In this document: positions 14,901-45,600 of the stretch, one piece after another
Position numbering within the stretch: the stretch's first letter is position 1
Layout of the letters: each line of letters opens with the position of its first letter
Origin: Phoronis australis
Taxonomy: Eukaryota > Phoronida > Phoronidae
Direction: 5' to 3'
Assembly (NCBI GenBank): GCA_002633005.1
Contig: NMRA01000192.1
Coordinates: 465,888-529,887, forward strand
Length of the DNA stretch: 64,000 nt
Position numbers and translations under genes: made by a program
Notes under the pieces: model-generated
The model's input: the letters and a program-made list of their open reading frames with translations, nothing else
Databases searched by the model: none
Told to the model about the DNA's origin: nothing

Positions 14901-17900
14901 GTTAATATAATCATCAGGTTTCCACACAGATATTTGGCTATTGGCCAACTTACACTTTAAATTAAAAAATAAAATGAAAAACAATGCCTTGATTTTGGGG
15001 CCAAACATCGACCTCATTCCCTTCCGGAAATAATTTCAATATCACGCAAAATTCTTCTTACCCTATCCCAATACTCTCTCGAATGACTAAAGTTCCTCTC
15101 GAGCTATCACTTACAGAGAGCTACGGCATCAGGAAGTTTTAACTAAACAGTCCACTAGTTCCTCGGGGGAAATCGCCAGTTCTAATTTCTTCAATCTCCT
15201 GATTCATCGTAATGGTGTCAAATAATCTAGCAAAGAAGGCTAGCCCTCTCAACATGGGCACAAAGTGGTCACCTAGGTGATCGTACGTTATTTTTACTTC
15301 TTAGTACCAAGCTGATACTGCTTAGCGACAACAGCATCTCTTAAAGTTCACACTTCTTATATGCCATGCTTATGTTAATTCATTGTAGATATGTAGCACT
15401 GCCATATACTGCAGACTGTACTTTTTGCCTTCGTATTGAACAATTTGTAGGATTTTAGTGCCATTATGAAATTACAAGACTCTCAGACTGATAAATTGAC
15501 TTTGTAGGTAACAAAATAACAAGCTAGTGTTCGCAAACCAAACTGTTTCTGGGTGTATTGTCTTGCCTTTCACTCAGACTTATGACTTTGCATGGTCCAG
15601 TGCGATTTCACTCATCTCACCCTGATGCACTCAGAGAGGACGGTCACAAACGTTTGATATTTCGTCCCACCATATGAACGAGGTGATCCAAACAATAAAT
15701 TCTATGTTCCCTTGATTAAATTTTGACATTGTCTCCAAACCAATCTACCAACCTCAGGTTCACCGATGTGAGGTGGGTTGTCCAACAATACTGGTTCCAG
15801 ACAGAGAGGGTCAACAGTGGTGGCGGGTGTGCCTGCCACCTCTTCAATGATTGGTCCACTGGTGGCCAGCTCTGTAACCTTCAACGGTTGCGTTACCGAT
15901 GATGTTGAAGGCTGTAATAGTAACAGTGTGGTCATGATGAGTTTACTTAGTGGATACTAGAGTTTTAAAAACTTTACACTTATATCCAACATTCATCTAA
16001 ACATAGCAAATTTGAAATAACCAAGGCAATCTTAGCCCTTATTCTGCGCTAGGCGAGGTCAGCCGACATGCCAATTATCCTATTGCAATGCGTTGGGTGT
16101 ACTCAATCAACTATGATAAGATGCAGCAGGGCTGCGCTGGGAGAGTGCACTCACACAGGACACTTGTGATTTTCATTCAGATAAGAGCCCCAGAACATTG
16201 TTTAGATATGTGAGTATGGGCATTCCATAGTTCAGTTTCCTCTACATTTCTCTGATTTAAACCATATGGCTGTGATTACTAGTTTGGGAGATACTGGCAG
16301 GTTTATGTACTAACTGTAGACACATAGGTTCATTATATGGCTGGAGCCAGACGTGAGAGGATGACAGTGGATCAGTTTACTGTCACTAAGGCTATGATGA
16401 AGATTTACATATGGTGAAAATCTCCATTAAATTCTAGACAACTTTTATGTTGGCTTCTTTTCTGTGGAATTAACATTTCCCCTTCAAAATTCCAATTTAA
16501 AATTGTTAGGTCATTTGTCTGGGGGTGACCTCCACAAACAGCTTAGTGTACAGCAGTAGTGGTGACCTACTTAGCCCAGCACACAGGGAAAGTAGTCTGA
16601 ATAGAGGCTCTGACAGCAAGATGAGGGTTAGAGCAAAAATTTATTAATTGATTTTTCTCAAAATGCAACAGTCATTTGAATAAAAAAATAATTGAAGTCT
16701 CCCACCTGTACAGAATAGGATTGGTCTTGAACCTCATCAAATCTCGTCACTTTGGGCTTCACCGAGTCCTCCAACATGGGCATCGCTCTCTTAAGAGGGC
16801 GCTGGTTGCTGCCCACTACAGTGATCAGAAACTGGACAAGCTGTAGTGGAGAAGTTATCGATAAAATAATTCAGTATCTAACACAGACATACAACTATTC
16901 AGTGTTATGAGAGTATGAAGACTTAAGCACGACCCAACTTCATACATTTGGTGATGAGCAAGAGTGGCCAAATTGAAAAAGGTGAGATACAACCTCTTGT
17001 TCACAAGAACAGGTTTGTGTAAATCACTTGTTAAATGCCATGTTGCGTAACAGTCTGAGGTGATTCGACAGCAAGATGACCGCAAACAATTAATAGTCGC
17101 TTTCTGACAACACCAGGCAAAAATGAGATATCATGGGAACATGTCATGTCACAACAAACTTTCATCATATACACCATTTGTTTATTTTTGCCCCAAAGAT
17201 TTTTATAACAATTGAATTTCAACTGTTTTTTTTATTGTGAATAAAATTCCACCTTAATCAGAAAAATGAGAAGAAAGATTCTGAATGAAATATCATTAGG
17301 TTAGCACATTTCCAATCAGACACGGCAGGATGCTACTTAACTGTATTCGACTACTAAAAAATAGGATTGTCACCTTACAATTGCAACAACAAAAGGGCAG
17401 AGGTAGGTTTCAATCCTTGGATCCCCTAGGTCTAACTTACTTTACGTCTAGTATGCCATGCTAAACAGAGTCGGTGCAATTAAAATTTCACTACACTTTT
17501 CCGGCTCATTCACACACCGTGTGTATACGACTAATGTCCAGACCATCACATGCACATACAACATGCTACTCATTGTCATTTCAGAGGGTCACATTTTCTA
17601 TTTAGAACGCATTCCAAAATAATATGAGATTTTCACAAAGTCTCAAAAATTTTTTTCACTCAATTCAATTGAAAGTGGGTGCAATAGATAGTCTTTTTAG
17701 TTGTGATGTCATTTCAAAATTTACTTTGGCAAAATGAGCTTTTAATTAGCTGTAATTAACGTTTGAAAACTCACGTTCCATGTGACAAAGGGCATTTCTC
17801 ACATGGAACATTGCATTCTCACATGTGACATTTGAATGTTCCATGTGAGATTTTTTGAGTTGTGCCATGTTACAAATAGAAATGGTACATGGCACAAACA

Positions 17901-20900
17901 CTATATTTGTGACATGGGCTTTTCATAGCACAATGATATAATGAATTTTAGGAGAAATTTTTGCATTTAGTCAATAAAAATNTGGAATGCGTTTTAGGTT
18001 CTAGAACAAAGTACTTTCATGGGAGCTTAAAAAGGACGCAATCTTAAATCGAAATTTGAAAAATTTCATGTGCCATTTTGACAATGCTGAGGCTCCCAAG
18101 TAGAAGGAACAGCCCAAAATTAAGACACTTTCGCCATTTGGGTCATTTTGGACTTGGAAGGGGTAACTAGTCCCCATTGTAGCTTAGAAGGTTGAGGAAG
18201 GTTGTAAGTCACGGGCGTCATTCACACACAACGGGCCTTTTGAAATTGACATACAAGGTCAGTGAAAGTAGTTCTTTGTGAGCCCTGCTCTTAGTCATAC
18301 AACTGTCCCAGTTGGACTGTGCATTAAGTAAACACAGGTTAAAGGGTTTAGGATCCTTACTGGGGAAATGTTTGTTTTAGCACACCCTGTGGATCAGTGA
18401 AAAGGCAAGCCCACAATGGGCTGCTGGTGTCCAGGTAACAATTATTTATATTAAGAATCATAGTTAAATTCATTTGTAAGATTGTAAGCTTTTGTTTTCA
18501 ACATTCTGAGATCAGGGCTTGGAATGACCCATGACAAAAAAAGCGGAAATTTTTACGGCCCAAAACAAGCGCGCACCCAGCCTTGAAAATGTCGATGTGG
18601 ACCTTATGCCGACAAAAATCGGCAGGACTAAAAAAAAAGGTACTACCTTCAGAAGCGTGCGTCTGCGTCTTTTTAGCTTGTCCGTCCACTCCCACCTCCA
18701 CACATTTTTGGCTACGAGTCGTAGTGTTTGTCACCGCGGTTTACAATAACACGAGACGCCATTGAAGAAATCCACCACGCTATACCAGGTGCCCCAGCAA
18801 TGTTGACAATTTACGTTCCTCCGAAACGTAAAGAGCAACTTCCGCTTTTGGAGGTGAAAGTCGTTGGCAACACCGCAGTAAGAAAGAAATTTGCCGCGTA
18901 AATTTTAATATCAAATCCGATTTTTTTTACGCGGAAATATAATAAAATACGCGGACAGAACATTTGAAAAAAGAGGAAATCCGCGTTTCCGCGGAAAATT
19001 CCAAGCCTTGTGAGATATGACTTCACAGTAAGGCCTTGATTTTAATAAACGATGAAAGCCAATAACTTCATCTGAGTTACAGCAATGGTTTTGACTTTCG
19101 GAAGGTCATGACATTTTTCACTGATGGTAGCAAGATGCCAGATGGTATAACCCTAGGACATGGCTTTCATGAAACCGAGTGCTGGGCAATAAACACAGTG
19201 TCCAAACATGATACTGTCAAACCCACCACTTTCAACATTTCAATGGGAGTTGACGTAGCAGTGAAGTTTCTTTTGCTTTAAGACAAGGTTGGGAAGTTAG
19301 ACAGAAAGTGAGATGGTTTTTCAATCGATGGCTAATCATGGCAACCATATAGAGAAAGTGTGGGTGTTGACAGCATTAGATGAGGTCATGTGACTACTCA
19401 GACAGCTATCACAGAACACGACACTACTTACTTTGCTCACAATCTGCTGCTGTTTTGCATGCTTCTGCCTCAGTAGTGCCATTTCTCGCCACAACATTTC
19501 ATTCTCCCTATAACAAACATTTTAATTAGTAAAAGTGACAAGGAAATCATTCAACACAAAGCAATTACATTGTTTGCCTAATCATCAGTAGACCCGTTAC
19601 CCAATTTTCAGAATAAATCAGGAAACACAGCTTGCTATCTGGAGATGGAGGAGAATAACAGCATTACACGAGGCATGCATTCTGGCTGTTTTAGCCCACC
19701 AGCCCCCCCCGCAATTGTTCAAATGCTTGAGATTATCATCTGTATTACACCGATGGTGACAAACACCTGCAACTTGACAGCCATGACTAAAGTTGAGAAA
19801 TGCGGCATGACGTACCACTTAGAAAACATAATTCACAACTGTGGAATACAAAATTTTCAAACTTCAGGGCAGGAAACTTCATTTCATAATAAGTCGACTT
19901 GATATCAACAGTGATTCATTGATGTTTGGTATAGTAAACCACCTATTAAGCTACCAGACACGACTCACTACAGTGATCTGGCCTAACTGACAAACATTAC
20001 CTTTGGGCAACCAGTAAAAATAACGCCAGCCAGTCAAATTATTAGACAAACAACACTCACATGCGCTGGATTTCAACAACATTGAATAAAAACAAAAAAA
20101 AAACATGCATTTGCTAATCTCCACTCAAACGAACAGAGATTCCAACAACAAACCTCTGAAGGTTGGCCAGCTTGGACGTCATTCTCTCCTGCCGTCCACT
20201 GATCTGTCGCACATCGGTCAACACTTTGGACACATCCTCTTGTTTCAACTTCACTTCATCACCCTTTACATTGGCCCCGACACTCTGTCAAGAGAACATG
20301 CATCTAGAAACCGAAGCTACTCTATTAACTGAGAGGTTTATCATAACTTTACAGACCAAAGGCAGGCAGTCAAATCCCCAAGAGCAGCTGAATGCCCCAG
20401 TCCTAAGCACCAAGCCATTTTTAGTTAACAGTCTGATTTAAACCAGCAATTAGGTAAATGGTCTCAAGATTTTGTGATGGATGAGTCTAGGAAATACAGT
20501 ACAAAGTGGCTAGTAAAACCATTCCTACTTTCAAAGTTGTTGTTAATATATGCCCTAAGAAACAAGGGTGAAGTGTATTGTCAATTATAGCAGTAAATTG
20601 TAAGACATGATGCATGCAAAACACAGAGAAAGCAACTAGACAAAATGTGATTTTTAATGATTAACCCACAGCAATAACTTGAAACGCTAGATTTACCTTT
20701 CGTTTAATTTTCCCAAGTAGATCTTCACGTCCCCGCATGAAGTACATGTGTTGAAACTCAATGTCGTCCGCCTCCACTTTCACAAGGCCTCCATGATCCA
20801 AACCTGTCACTTTCTTGAAACCATCTGAGAATCAATACAAATGAATCACATGATGTGATTATATATACACATATACATATATACATAGTTAAAGGTACAT

Positions 20901-23900
20901 ATACATACATATGTATATATGTAACATGTAAATCATGAACTGGCGTTGAATAAAAGATCACAAACATTTTAAGTCTGGTCTGCACGCCACCTGTTCTTAG
21001 GTCACAGGTGGTGTGACCAACAGGTGGCGTGCAGACTACAAGACTGTTTGTGAGTTATGTGACTTTATAATTTATTTCAGTCAGTTAGGAGGCAAAGGTG
21101 CCATAAATATGCCTTTTGTCAAAAACTAACTTCAAAATTTAGACAATTTGCCATAAAGCTCCCTGTAGCAAAACTCAACAATTTGGACACAATATGGTGG
21201 ACACAATGCCAAAATGTCATATAGCCCTAGTAGCAATGCCTGGGGGCAGGTTGGCAGTGTTGACAGGAACCAGTTTCACTGAATAATGGACATAACTGAT
21301 ATTTAGAGAAACTGGTTCCCGGCAGCCATTTTGAAGAGGGATTCGTCTATCAAACTTCCACCAATTTGGTGTGGCTGTCCAAAACTTATGAAAAAGTTGA
21401 GCTTTTAAAATATTTTTCACACCGATGTAAAAATTATCACTACTTCTAGAAAAACTTCTTACACATGTTGAGCTGGCGTATAAAGCTGGACATGTTGCCA
21501 TGTTTGAAGTAGAGAGGAAGAATATCCTTCGAAAATCTCGCTTGATCGTACACATGGAAGCTTTTGCCACTCTGAAAAGAAATGAAACATGAAATGAAGG
21601 ATGTGATACCAAAATAACGAGGAGCATTACCTAAGTGAATTACATTAGACAAAAAACGCCCCTGTTGCTGAAATACTTAGTATTAAAGAAGCACAGATAT
21701 TTCAGCACTCAAAATTAAAGACTGACGTTGAAAAAATTGCAGATAATCCTGAAACACCCAAGAAGCTTGAAAATGACGTGACAGATAGGATAGATCGTAT
21801 CATCTTGAGATGTGACTTGTCTGACTAGGTGGAGGAAGTAATCGGGTTAGGTAGCAGGAGCTGGATTCTGTTAGATTTGTCCCAGTAACCGATACAGCCT
21901 TGGTGTGTACTGAAGTTGCCTCAAGTGCTGTGAGCATCCATATTTGCAAACACAGATGACTAATAGGGTAAGGTCACGCTAAGGGGTACAATCACAGTGA
22001 TGTCAAAAACATGATAATTTATGCCCGTTTCTGTGGTTATTAAGCGGTGAAAACAGTTTTATTATAAAGTTAATATGTTGAAGAGATAACAGAGATAGTT
22101 TCATGTGGTAATCNATACAGTAATTTAGCTACAACTAACCACTAGTTTTTTCCTACTAGCTTGAATTTGAATTTCAAGCACTGATGTCACACTTTTGTGC
22201 CCCTTAGCGTGACCATGCCTAATAGCAAAGTCAGGAATGTGGGAAATGGCTGAGCAGGGAAAAGTCCGAAGCCACAGACAAAATACTCTGTGCCGTTGGA
22301 AAATTCGTAATCAGTCTTCAAGACGAGTTTGTTATATGATGACAAGAAAATAAAAAACAAAACAAGACAATGGGTCAAAGAAAATTCACAACCTGCGGAA
22401 TGACTCGTAGAAAAATGAATTTCCAAAGAGCATCGAGTTACTGCCCAGCCAGTCCAGAACTACCTTCTTGGATTGGCCACCACCAGTAAAATTGGAAAAA
22501 TTAGACAGTTTGATGTAAGATGCGACTGAGGAAGAGACTTTGGCTTATGATTATCAAGGATGTGGGATTATAAACTAAAAAACGGAGCATTTGGTCGCTG
22601 AAGATTAATGCTTGTTAGTTCAGTGGGTTAGAACAATACAGCAGCTGGACCAGAAATATTCTTGGACAGTGTGCTGAATCTTGTGGCAGCACTATCATAT
22701 CAGCTCAGCTGCATGCTCAGGAAAGTACATGTACACAGTTTTTTTTTTGACCACAAGATGTAGTGGTATGGCCAGAGTACTTTTAAGTTTGGCCTCTGTT
22801 AGTATAATTGTTTTCATTCATTTGATCTGAATTATGTTTCCACGTATTATTTCATGTGGATGTATAAAAATGCCATTTGATTCACTGATCGATGTTAGGC
22901 AAGATCTCTTCACAAATAACCTATCGCCAGGACTTTGAGTGACGGCTTAACTGACCAATCAGAATACATTATTCTTGACACACCTTCGTTTTCAAGCCGC
23001 TATTTTACCCGACAGGACTTAACTGAAGCTGGTGCAGTAATAGTCGAGAATACATGACCCAGGAATCGAACCAGCGACTCCCATAAAACCGATGAGCTAA
23101 CCATTAAGCTAATAGGCAACTGCGAGTAGTTTACCGAAAGCACATCTACAACATTCCCCCCTTTCCTACGGAACAGGCACGCCACCAGGAAGGTGAACAC
23201 AAGGATGTTTCGCAAACAGGTCATCAACATCCCTTGGTACCTTTACCATCACAATAACACAGGTGAGCACAACGTTGTCTCTCATACACTAGTCATACAG
23301 GTCCTCGACTCCTGGAACTTTTACCATATCACCTTCATGTGCGCCGTCTGAGGTACGTGGGTACTAGTTTCATACGTAGATCATCCATTTACCGACTACA
23401 CCATTAACCAACCCGGGAATTGAACCAGCAACCCCATAAAACCGGTGAGCGTGCCAACCATTCAACTAATAGGCAATTGCTCGTTAGTGTCGGTAGCTAA
23501 CAGAGGCTCATATGATTCTCCAGAAGCACATCTACAACACTGGTTTCGTTTTACATCAGTCGTAAAGCTTGGAGGCACACAGTAAGTATACTCTGATATA
23601 CCTAATTAGTGAACCTGAGAAATAACATAATATTTTATACCCCTGCCACTGGTACTGGTGGGGTAGGTCGGCAAAAATCAAATCCAATACACTGAATACA
23701 GTATCAGCGGCCTTTAGATTAGAAAGTTTACCTGGCCAAAACTAATAAAAAGCTGGATGAATTATTATTCAACATTTTACCAAAGCTAGACCAGGGCAAG
23801 AGTCAAAGAGATCTCACATTCAAGAAAACAAACAAGTCTACAGTTGTCAAAATTTCCAGAATGGAACAATTCAGTTGTTTTTTTTTTCCGAATGTCGAAT

Positions 23901-24033
23901 TCGGTCATTGCTGGGAAAAACTTACTGGGTCCCAACAGATGAGATCATCTACCGCACTTTCCTCAACCAAGGACCAGAGTTTTGTTAGAAACGCGGGCAC
24001 TGAACTAAGTTCGTTGTCTTCTAAGCGATTCAT
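8887..24033 (-). CDS. HSF: Heat shock transcription factor (HSF), 11 exons
   Basis: Exons, in transcript order: 24033-23926, 21571-21463, 20824-20697, 20284-20154, 19507-19432, 16840-16706, 15911-15753, 14718-14603, 12455-12347, 10969-10924 and 9080-8887. All junctions are GT-AG and in phase, giving about 436 aa. Residues 12-115 form the winged-helix DNA-binding domain: [19 protein letters not shown], then FIRQLNM joined across a phase-1 intron to YGFKKV. Residues 116-220 are the HR-A/B trimerisation coiled coil ([30 protein letters not shown]). Exon 9 ([12 protein letters not shown]) matches the HR-C repressive zipper. The final exon starts GNELVEY, like the C-terminal activation region of vertebrate HSF1, and is acidic and Ser-rich. 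The product should trimerise and bind heat-shock elements in the nucleus. Length is shorter than human HSF1. Alternative exons may be missing, and the short exon 10 could be skipped. Confidence 0.95.
9760..9812 (+). repeat. Short dispersed repeat related to the 20959-21052 palindrome
   Basis: AACAGGTGGCGTGTAGACC and the following bases, up to a TGTTTGTGAT segment, match one arm of the inverted repeat in another HSF intron. It lies in the intron before the HSF last exon. Nothing else stands out in the 9081-10923 intron. Confidence 0.5.
17606..17993. mobile_element. MITE-like element with AACGCATTCCA terminal inverted repeats
   Basis: AACGCATTCCA at 17606 is mirrored by TGGAATGCGTT ending at 17993, and TTAG flanks both sides (17602-17605 and 17994-17997), which fits a 4-bp target-site duplication. 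The interior (17770-17935) carries several diverged copies, in both orientations, of a CACATGGAAC-like word. The single N at 17982 falls inside the right end. The element sits in the HSF intron between 16841 and 19431. Confidence 0.6.
18118..18335 (+). repeat. Dispersed repeat family R2, copy 1
   Basis: A roughly 220 bp sequence includes AAGGTCAGTGAAAGTAGTTC and CAACTGTCCCAGTTGG. Related copies lie near 35400-35600 (reverse), 44630-44800 and 55736-56235. No coding content is seen. Confidence 0.65.
18513..19010. mobile_element. MITE with CAGGGCTTGGAAT ends and 6-bp target-site duplication
   Basis: The element starts CAGGGCTTGGAAT and ends ATTCCAAGCCTTG, a near-perfect inverted repeat. TGAGAT flanks it on both sides (18507-18512 and 19011-19016). 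A shorter relative at 55859-56110 has the same ends and also a 6-bp duplication (GGTCAG). The CAGGG terminus resembles hAT elements, though those usually duplicate 8 bp. No transposase is encoded. It lies in an HSF intron. Confidence 0.75.
20861..20924. repeat. TA/CA-rich microsatellite
   Basis: An imperfect run of ATATACACATATACATA-type dinucleotide and hexanucleotide repeats, in the HSF intron just upstream of exon 3. Confidence 0.8.
20959..21052. repeat. Imperfect nested palindrome in HSF intron
   Basis: Left arm CACAAACATTTTAAGTCTGG plus TCTGCACGCCACCTGTT pairs with right arm AACAGGTGGCGTGCAGACTA through TGTTTGTG. The centre, GGTCACAGGTGGTGTGACC, is itself an inverted repeat. One arm recurs at 9760-9812, so this may be a small fold-back transposon. 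Confidence 0.7.
23055..23120 (-). repeat. tRNA-derived SINE-like sequence, copy 1
   Basis: On the minus strand this reads TAGCTTAATGGTTAGCTC (A-box-like, 23094-23111) followed by GGTTCGATTCC (a perfect B box, 23062-23072). Spacing fits a tRNA-like pol III promoter, but I cannot fold a convincing full cloverleaf. A second, diverged copy is about 340 bp to the right, and both share a following AGCACATCTACAACA segment, as expected for SINEs. It lies in HSF intron 1. Confidence 0.6.
23400..23475 (-). repeat. tRNA-derived SINE-like sequence, copy 2
   Basis: The minus strand reads AGTTGAATGGTTGGCACGC then GGTTTTATGGGGTTGCTGG and GGTTCAATTCCC, parallel to copy 1. The shared AGCACATCTACAACA tail also follows (23524 onward). 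Confidence 0.55.
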
Positions 24034-24468
24034 AGCCGTTAATATAATAATCACTTTCTCGAAGATTTGCAACTCATGCAGAACACCCCAAGAACACTAC
24101 CATGATGACGTCAGGACAAGCATGCGCAAACAGTTGACCTAAAAATCAGGATAAAAACAAACATTAACAAAGGCAGTTTAAATTTTGAAGCATGCATAGA
24201 TATGATTAAACTGGTGTTGAGATAATTGCTGACTAAAATGAGACAAACTGAAAAGTAATATACAATCATTGGTAGATAATATGCTAAAAGGATTCGTCAA
24301 GAAACAACGGAATTGGGTTTTTGATAATCGTCGCTAGAGGCCGCGCAATAACTCTTTCGTATTGGAAACTCAAAACAGTACGTCGGCATATCTGTTCAAC
24401 ATGTTCGATGATTCTCCATCTCTACAGCTTGCTTATTGAGTCGAAGCGTGATAGCTGATTATTAAGGG
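24034..24468. promoter_or_regulatory. Bidirectional promoter interval between HSF and RARS2
   Basis: Only 435 bp separate the divergent start codons of HSF (minus) and RARS2 (plus). It contains a perfect palindromic CRE, TGACGTCA, at 24106-24113; an NRF1-like half site GCATGCGCA at 24120-24128; and TTCTCGAA at 24056-24063, which is an inverted pair of heat-shock-element units followed by a degenerate third (TTT). No TATA box is obvious. Motif function is inferred from consensus only. Confidence 0.6.
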
Positions 24469-42457
<17,989 letters not shown>

Positions 42458-42623
42458 CTGGAGCTGTAGACCTCTTATGACAGGGATTTAGACTGTGCAA
42501 TCAGAGTTAGATTCGGAACCGCTGCAGTTTTGAGAGGACTTGTATCAGTTGTAAAGTGGCCACAGCAGGCAATGTTTTCTGGACAAAGTGTATTGTTCTA
42601 CATTTGCTGTAATCTGATCAGGA

Positions 42624-42629
42624 AATAAA
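42624..42629 (+). terminator. Poly(A) signal for RARS2
   Basis: AATAAA lies 167 bp after the RARS2 stop codon and just 25 bp before the stop codon of the convergent K2P gene A, so the two 3' UTRs probably overlap. Confidence 0.6.
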
Positions 42630-42653
42630 TAACAGTAACCAATAACAGGAGAT

Positions 42654-45600
42654 TTACGAGTGAATTGCTGCAAAGATGGCCTCTGTGTCAGTCTGTCTTT
42701 TCTTCCTCTTTCCTTTCATGATACCCAGCTTTTCGGCCAATGCAGAAATGCATGCTTTCACTTCGGCTTGCATAAGGTCCATGCACATAGCAATGAGGGC
42801 TATACCCAAGAAGACATAAGCTGCACACACTGCGGATATGACGTCATTGTCCTTATTGAAACCAGGTACAAGATCCCCCAGTCCTATGGTGGTGAGTGTA
42901 ACAAATGTGAAGTAGAAAGACTCTACGAAACTCCAGTTCTCCCATAGAGTGAAAATCATTGCGCCCAGTAAGATGTACGTAAGCATTACCAAGACCGTAA
43001 GCGATATCGGAACTGACATGTAACGAAATTTGTTTTTCCACGTGACGTATTCATTCCGCAGTTCCACCAACGACATCCTGTTGTTGTCAGTCTCGTTTTG
43101 TCCAACACCCAGTCCCGCCAGGTTTAAGAGTAAGCTCCGAGAGTCTTGCCCTTGAAGATTGGCAATGCCTTTTTCACTTGCCGTAGACGTCGGGGATACT
43201 TTTGTAACAGCACTGTTGTTCCTGTTCTTGCCCGCTTGACGATTGGAAGATGAGCGTTTCTGCCGTGAGGTTGGCAATTTCTTTTTTATCCTACTCCTGG
43301 ACTTGTGCCTATTACTGCTATTTTTATGCGACTTTTTACTGAGGTGTCTCGTTAATTTTGATTCACCCGTGGAGATTTTCGATTTTTGTCGCAGCGCTCT
43401 TACTGATTTGTTACTTTGCAGTCTAGATCTTTTACTTGTTGCTGCACTTGGCGCTGCGGTAGCTCTACGACTGGACGTTGTGCGTCTAGTTGAAGAGGGG
43501 TTGTATGTGGTCGTGCCACTAGTTCTCTTTTCCGCCGATAGGTCGCTCGTGCTTCCACTGTTCTCACACTTACGGCAGCTTGTCGCACAGCAGGCGTTGC
43601 AGCAAAGCCGGTGGTAGACAACTCGAAAGAGATTTGCCATAAAACTGCCCGTGGTCGCGAAGTAGAGCAGAACCAGTGGGATACCAAACATGGCATACAC
43701 TATAGTAGCCCCCTGCCCGAACGACGTTTTGGGCACGACATGTCCATACCCTGAAATTAAAATGGGTATTTTGGTTCATCTATGACCTTCAGTTCCCTTT
43801 AGTCGAACAATACTTATTACACAAAGGCGGATCTACAGGGGGGGTTCAGGGGGTTTAAACCCCCCCTGTGGACAGGATCAAAAATAAAAACTGGAAAAAA
43901 ATCGCCAGAAAAACGAAATTAGCTACTAAAAATCCAAAAAAATCTTACACGGGAGGAGGGAAACCCTCTCGCGGCCTTCCTTCTCCTCTAGGATTCTTTC
44001 GAATCCTAAACCCCCCCANNNNNNNNNNNNNNNNNNNNNNNNNNNNNNNNNNNNNNNNNNNNNNNNNNNNNNNNNNNNNNNNNNNNNNNNNNNNNNNNNN
44101 NNNNNNNNNNNNNNNNNNNNNNNNNNNNNNNNNNNNNNNNNNNNNNNNNNNNNNNNNNNNNNNNNNNNNNNNNNNNNNNNNNNNNNNNNNNNNNNNNNNN
44201 NNNNNNNNNNNNNNNNNNNNNNNNNNNNNNNNNNNNNNNNNNNNNNNNNNNNNNNNNNNNNNNNNNNNNNNNNNNNNNNNNNNNNNNNNNNNNNNNNNNN
44301 NNNNNNNNNNNNNNNNNNNNNNNNNNNNNNNNNNNNNNNNNNNNNNNNNNNNNNNNNNNNNNNNNNNNNNNNNNNNNNNNNNNNNNNNNNNNNNNNNNNN
44401 NNNNNNNNNNNNNNNNNNNNNNNNNNNNNNNNNNNNNNNNNNCACCCCCCCCCCCCCCGGGTACATTATGACTCTTCAAACCATACTAAGCTTCTAAGGA
44501 CCTACAACTTGCTAGAATCGCGCGCTTGAATGCTCAGTTATTGAACCAAAACCGATCGCAATCAGAGACTGATTTCAAGGGTGTGTAAGAGGAGCAAATG
44601 TTCCGGTTGTCATGGAGACGCTCGTTTTGAGCTTGAAGGGACTCTGACAACTTTCCCACATTGTGCCTTAGAATTTTGCGGATGGTTCGTAAACCATGTC
44701 ATTGTCGGTCGCACAATACCTTGGTCTTTTAAAACTGACACGCAGTGAAAGCAGTTCTTTGTGAACCCTTTTTACATGTAGGCATGCATCTGTCCAGCTT
44801 CTACTATGGCAGTGATGGATTTAGAGGGGGCCAAGTCCTCCCCTAAAATTACAGATTACACTTTTGCAAGTTCGGGGATGCGAATGTCTGCCGAGTAAAA
44901 TCCTGCCCTGGCCTCCCCTAATTCAAAATCATGTGTACTATAATTCCTTAAAACAACTCATCAGTTCCGCTAGACATGCCATTTGATGTTGTGCCTGGCC
45001 GACCTTTCTCTACTGCGCCCTTCCATTTACTCTGGGGTTCAGTGGCAGATCTAGGATACCATAAGGGGGGCTCAACAAGTTGCCTCGGAGAATTGGGCAC
45101 TCAAAGCGCGATTGCACGCACAGGCGGCCCGAAGTTGCGGCCGGGGGCTAACGATGTGGACCCAAATTCTATCGGANCGCTGCTGCTGTTTAATTTTCCT
45201 TGCACCAGCCAACTTGGCTTGAAAAAGCGAGACTTCGAGAAATTACATGCAATATTGCCTTGTATTTGGCTAGATTTTAGCGAGGTCCTAGAGTAGATCT
45301 TAACCTACTGAGCTACACCCGGACTTGGTCGTAGCGCCCTCATATGATCGAAATCATTAACAGCTTCACGGTTCACGGCCTGGCAATGCGATTTTCGTTT
45401 TAATCGGAAAACAAAACAGCTAGGCGAAGTACAGGTTTCAGTTTGCCCTGTACCCGTCGCAGGTCCTTGGCCAAATTGAAATTTGGCAAATGGTTGTCCG
45501 ACGGAGATGACGGCTAGGTGCTTTCCTTTTTTCTGGAGAATTTGTCGTATTCTGTTTCTGCGTCATCTAGGGTCCATTTTTATCATGATTATTTTGAGTC

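Noticed and set aside
23055-23120. Functional tRNA gene
   Set aside because: A and B boxes are present but no full cloverleaf forms, and a diverged second copy with a shared tail indicates a SINE.
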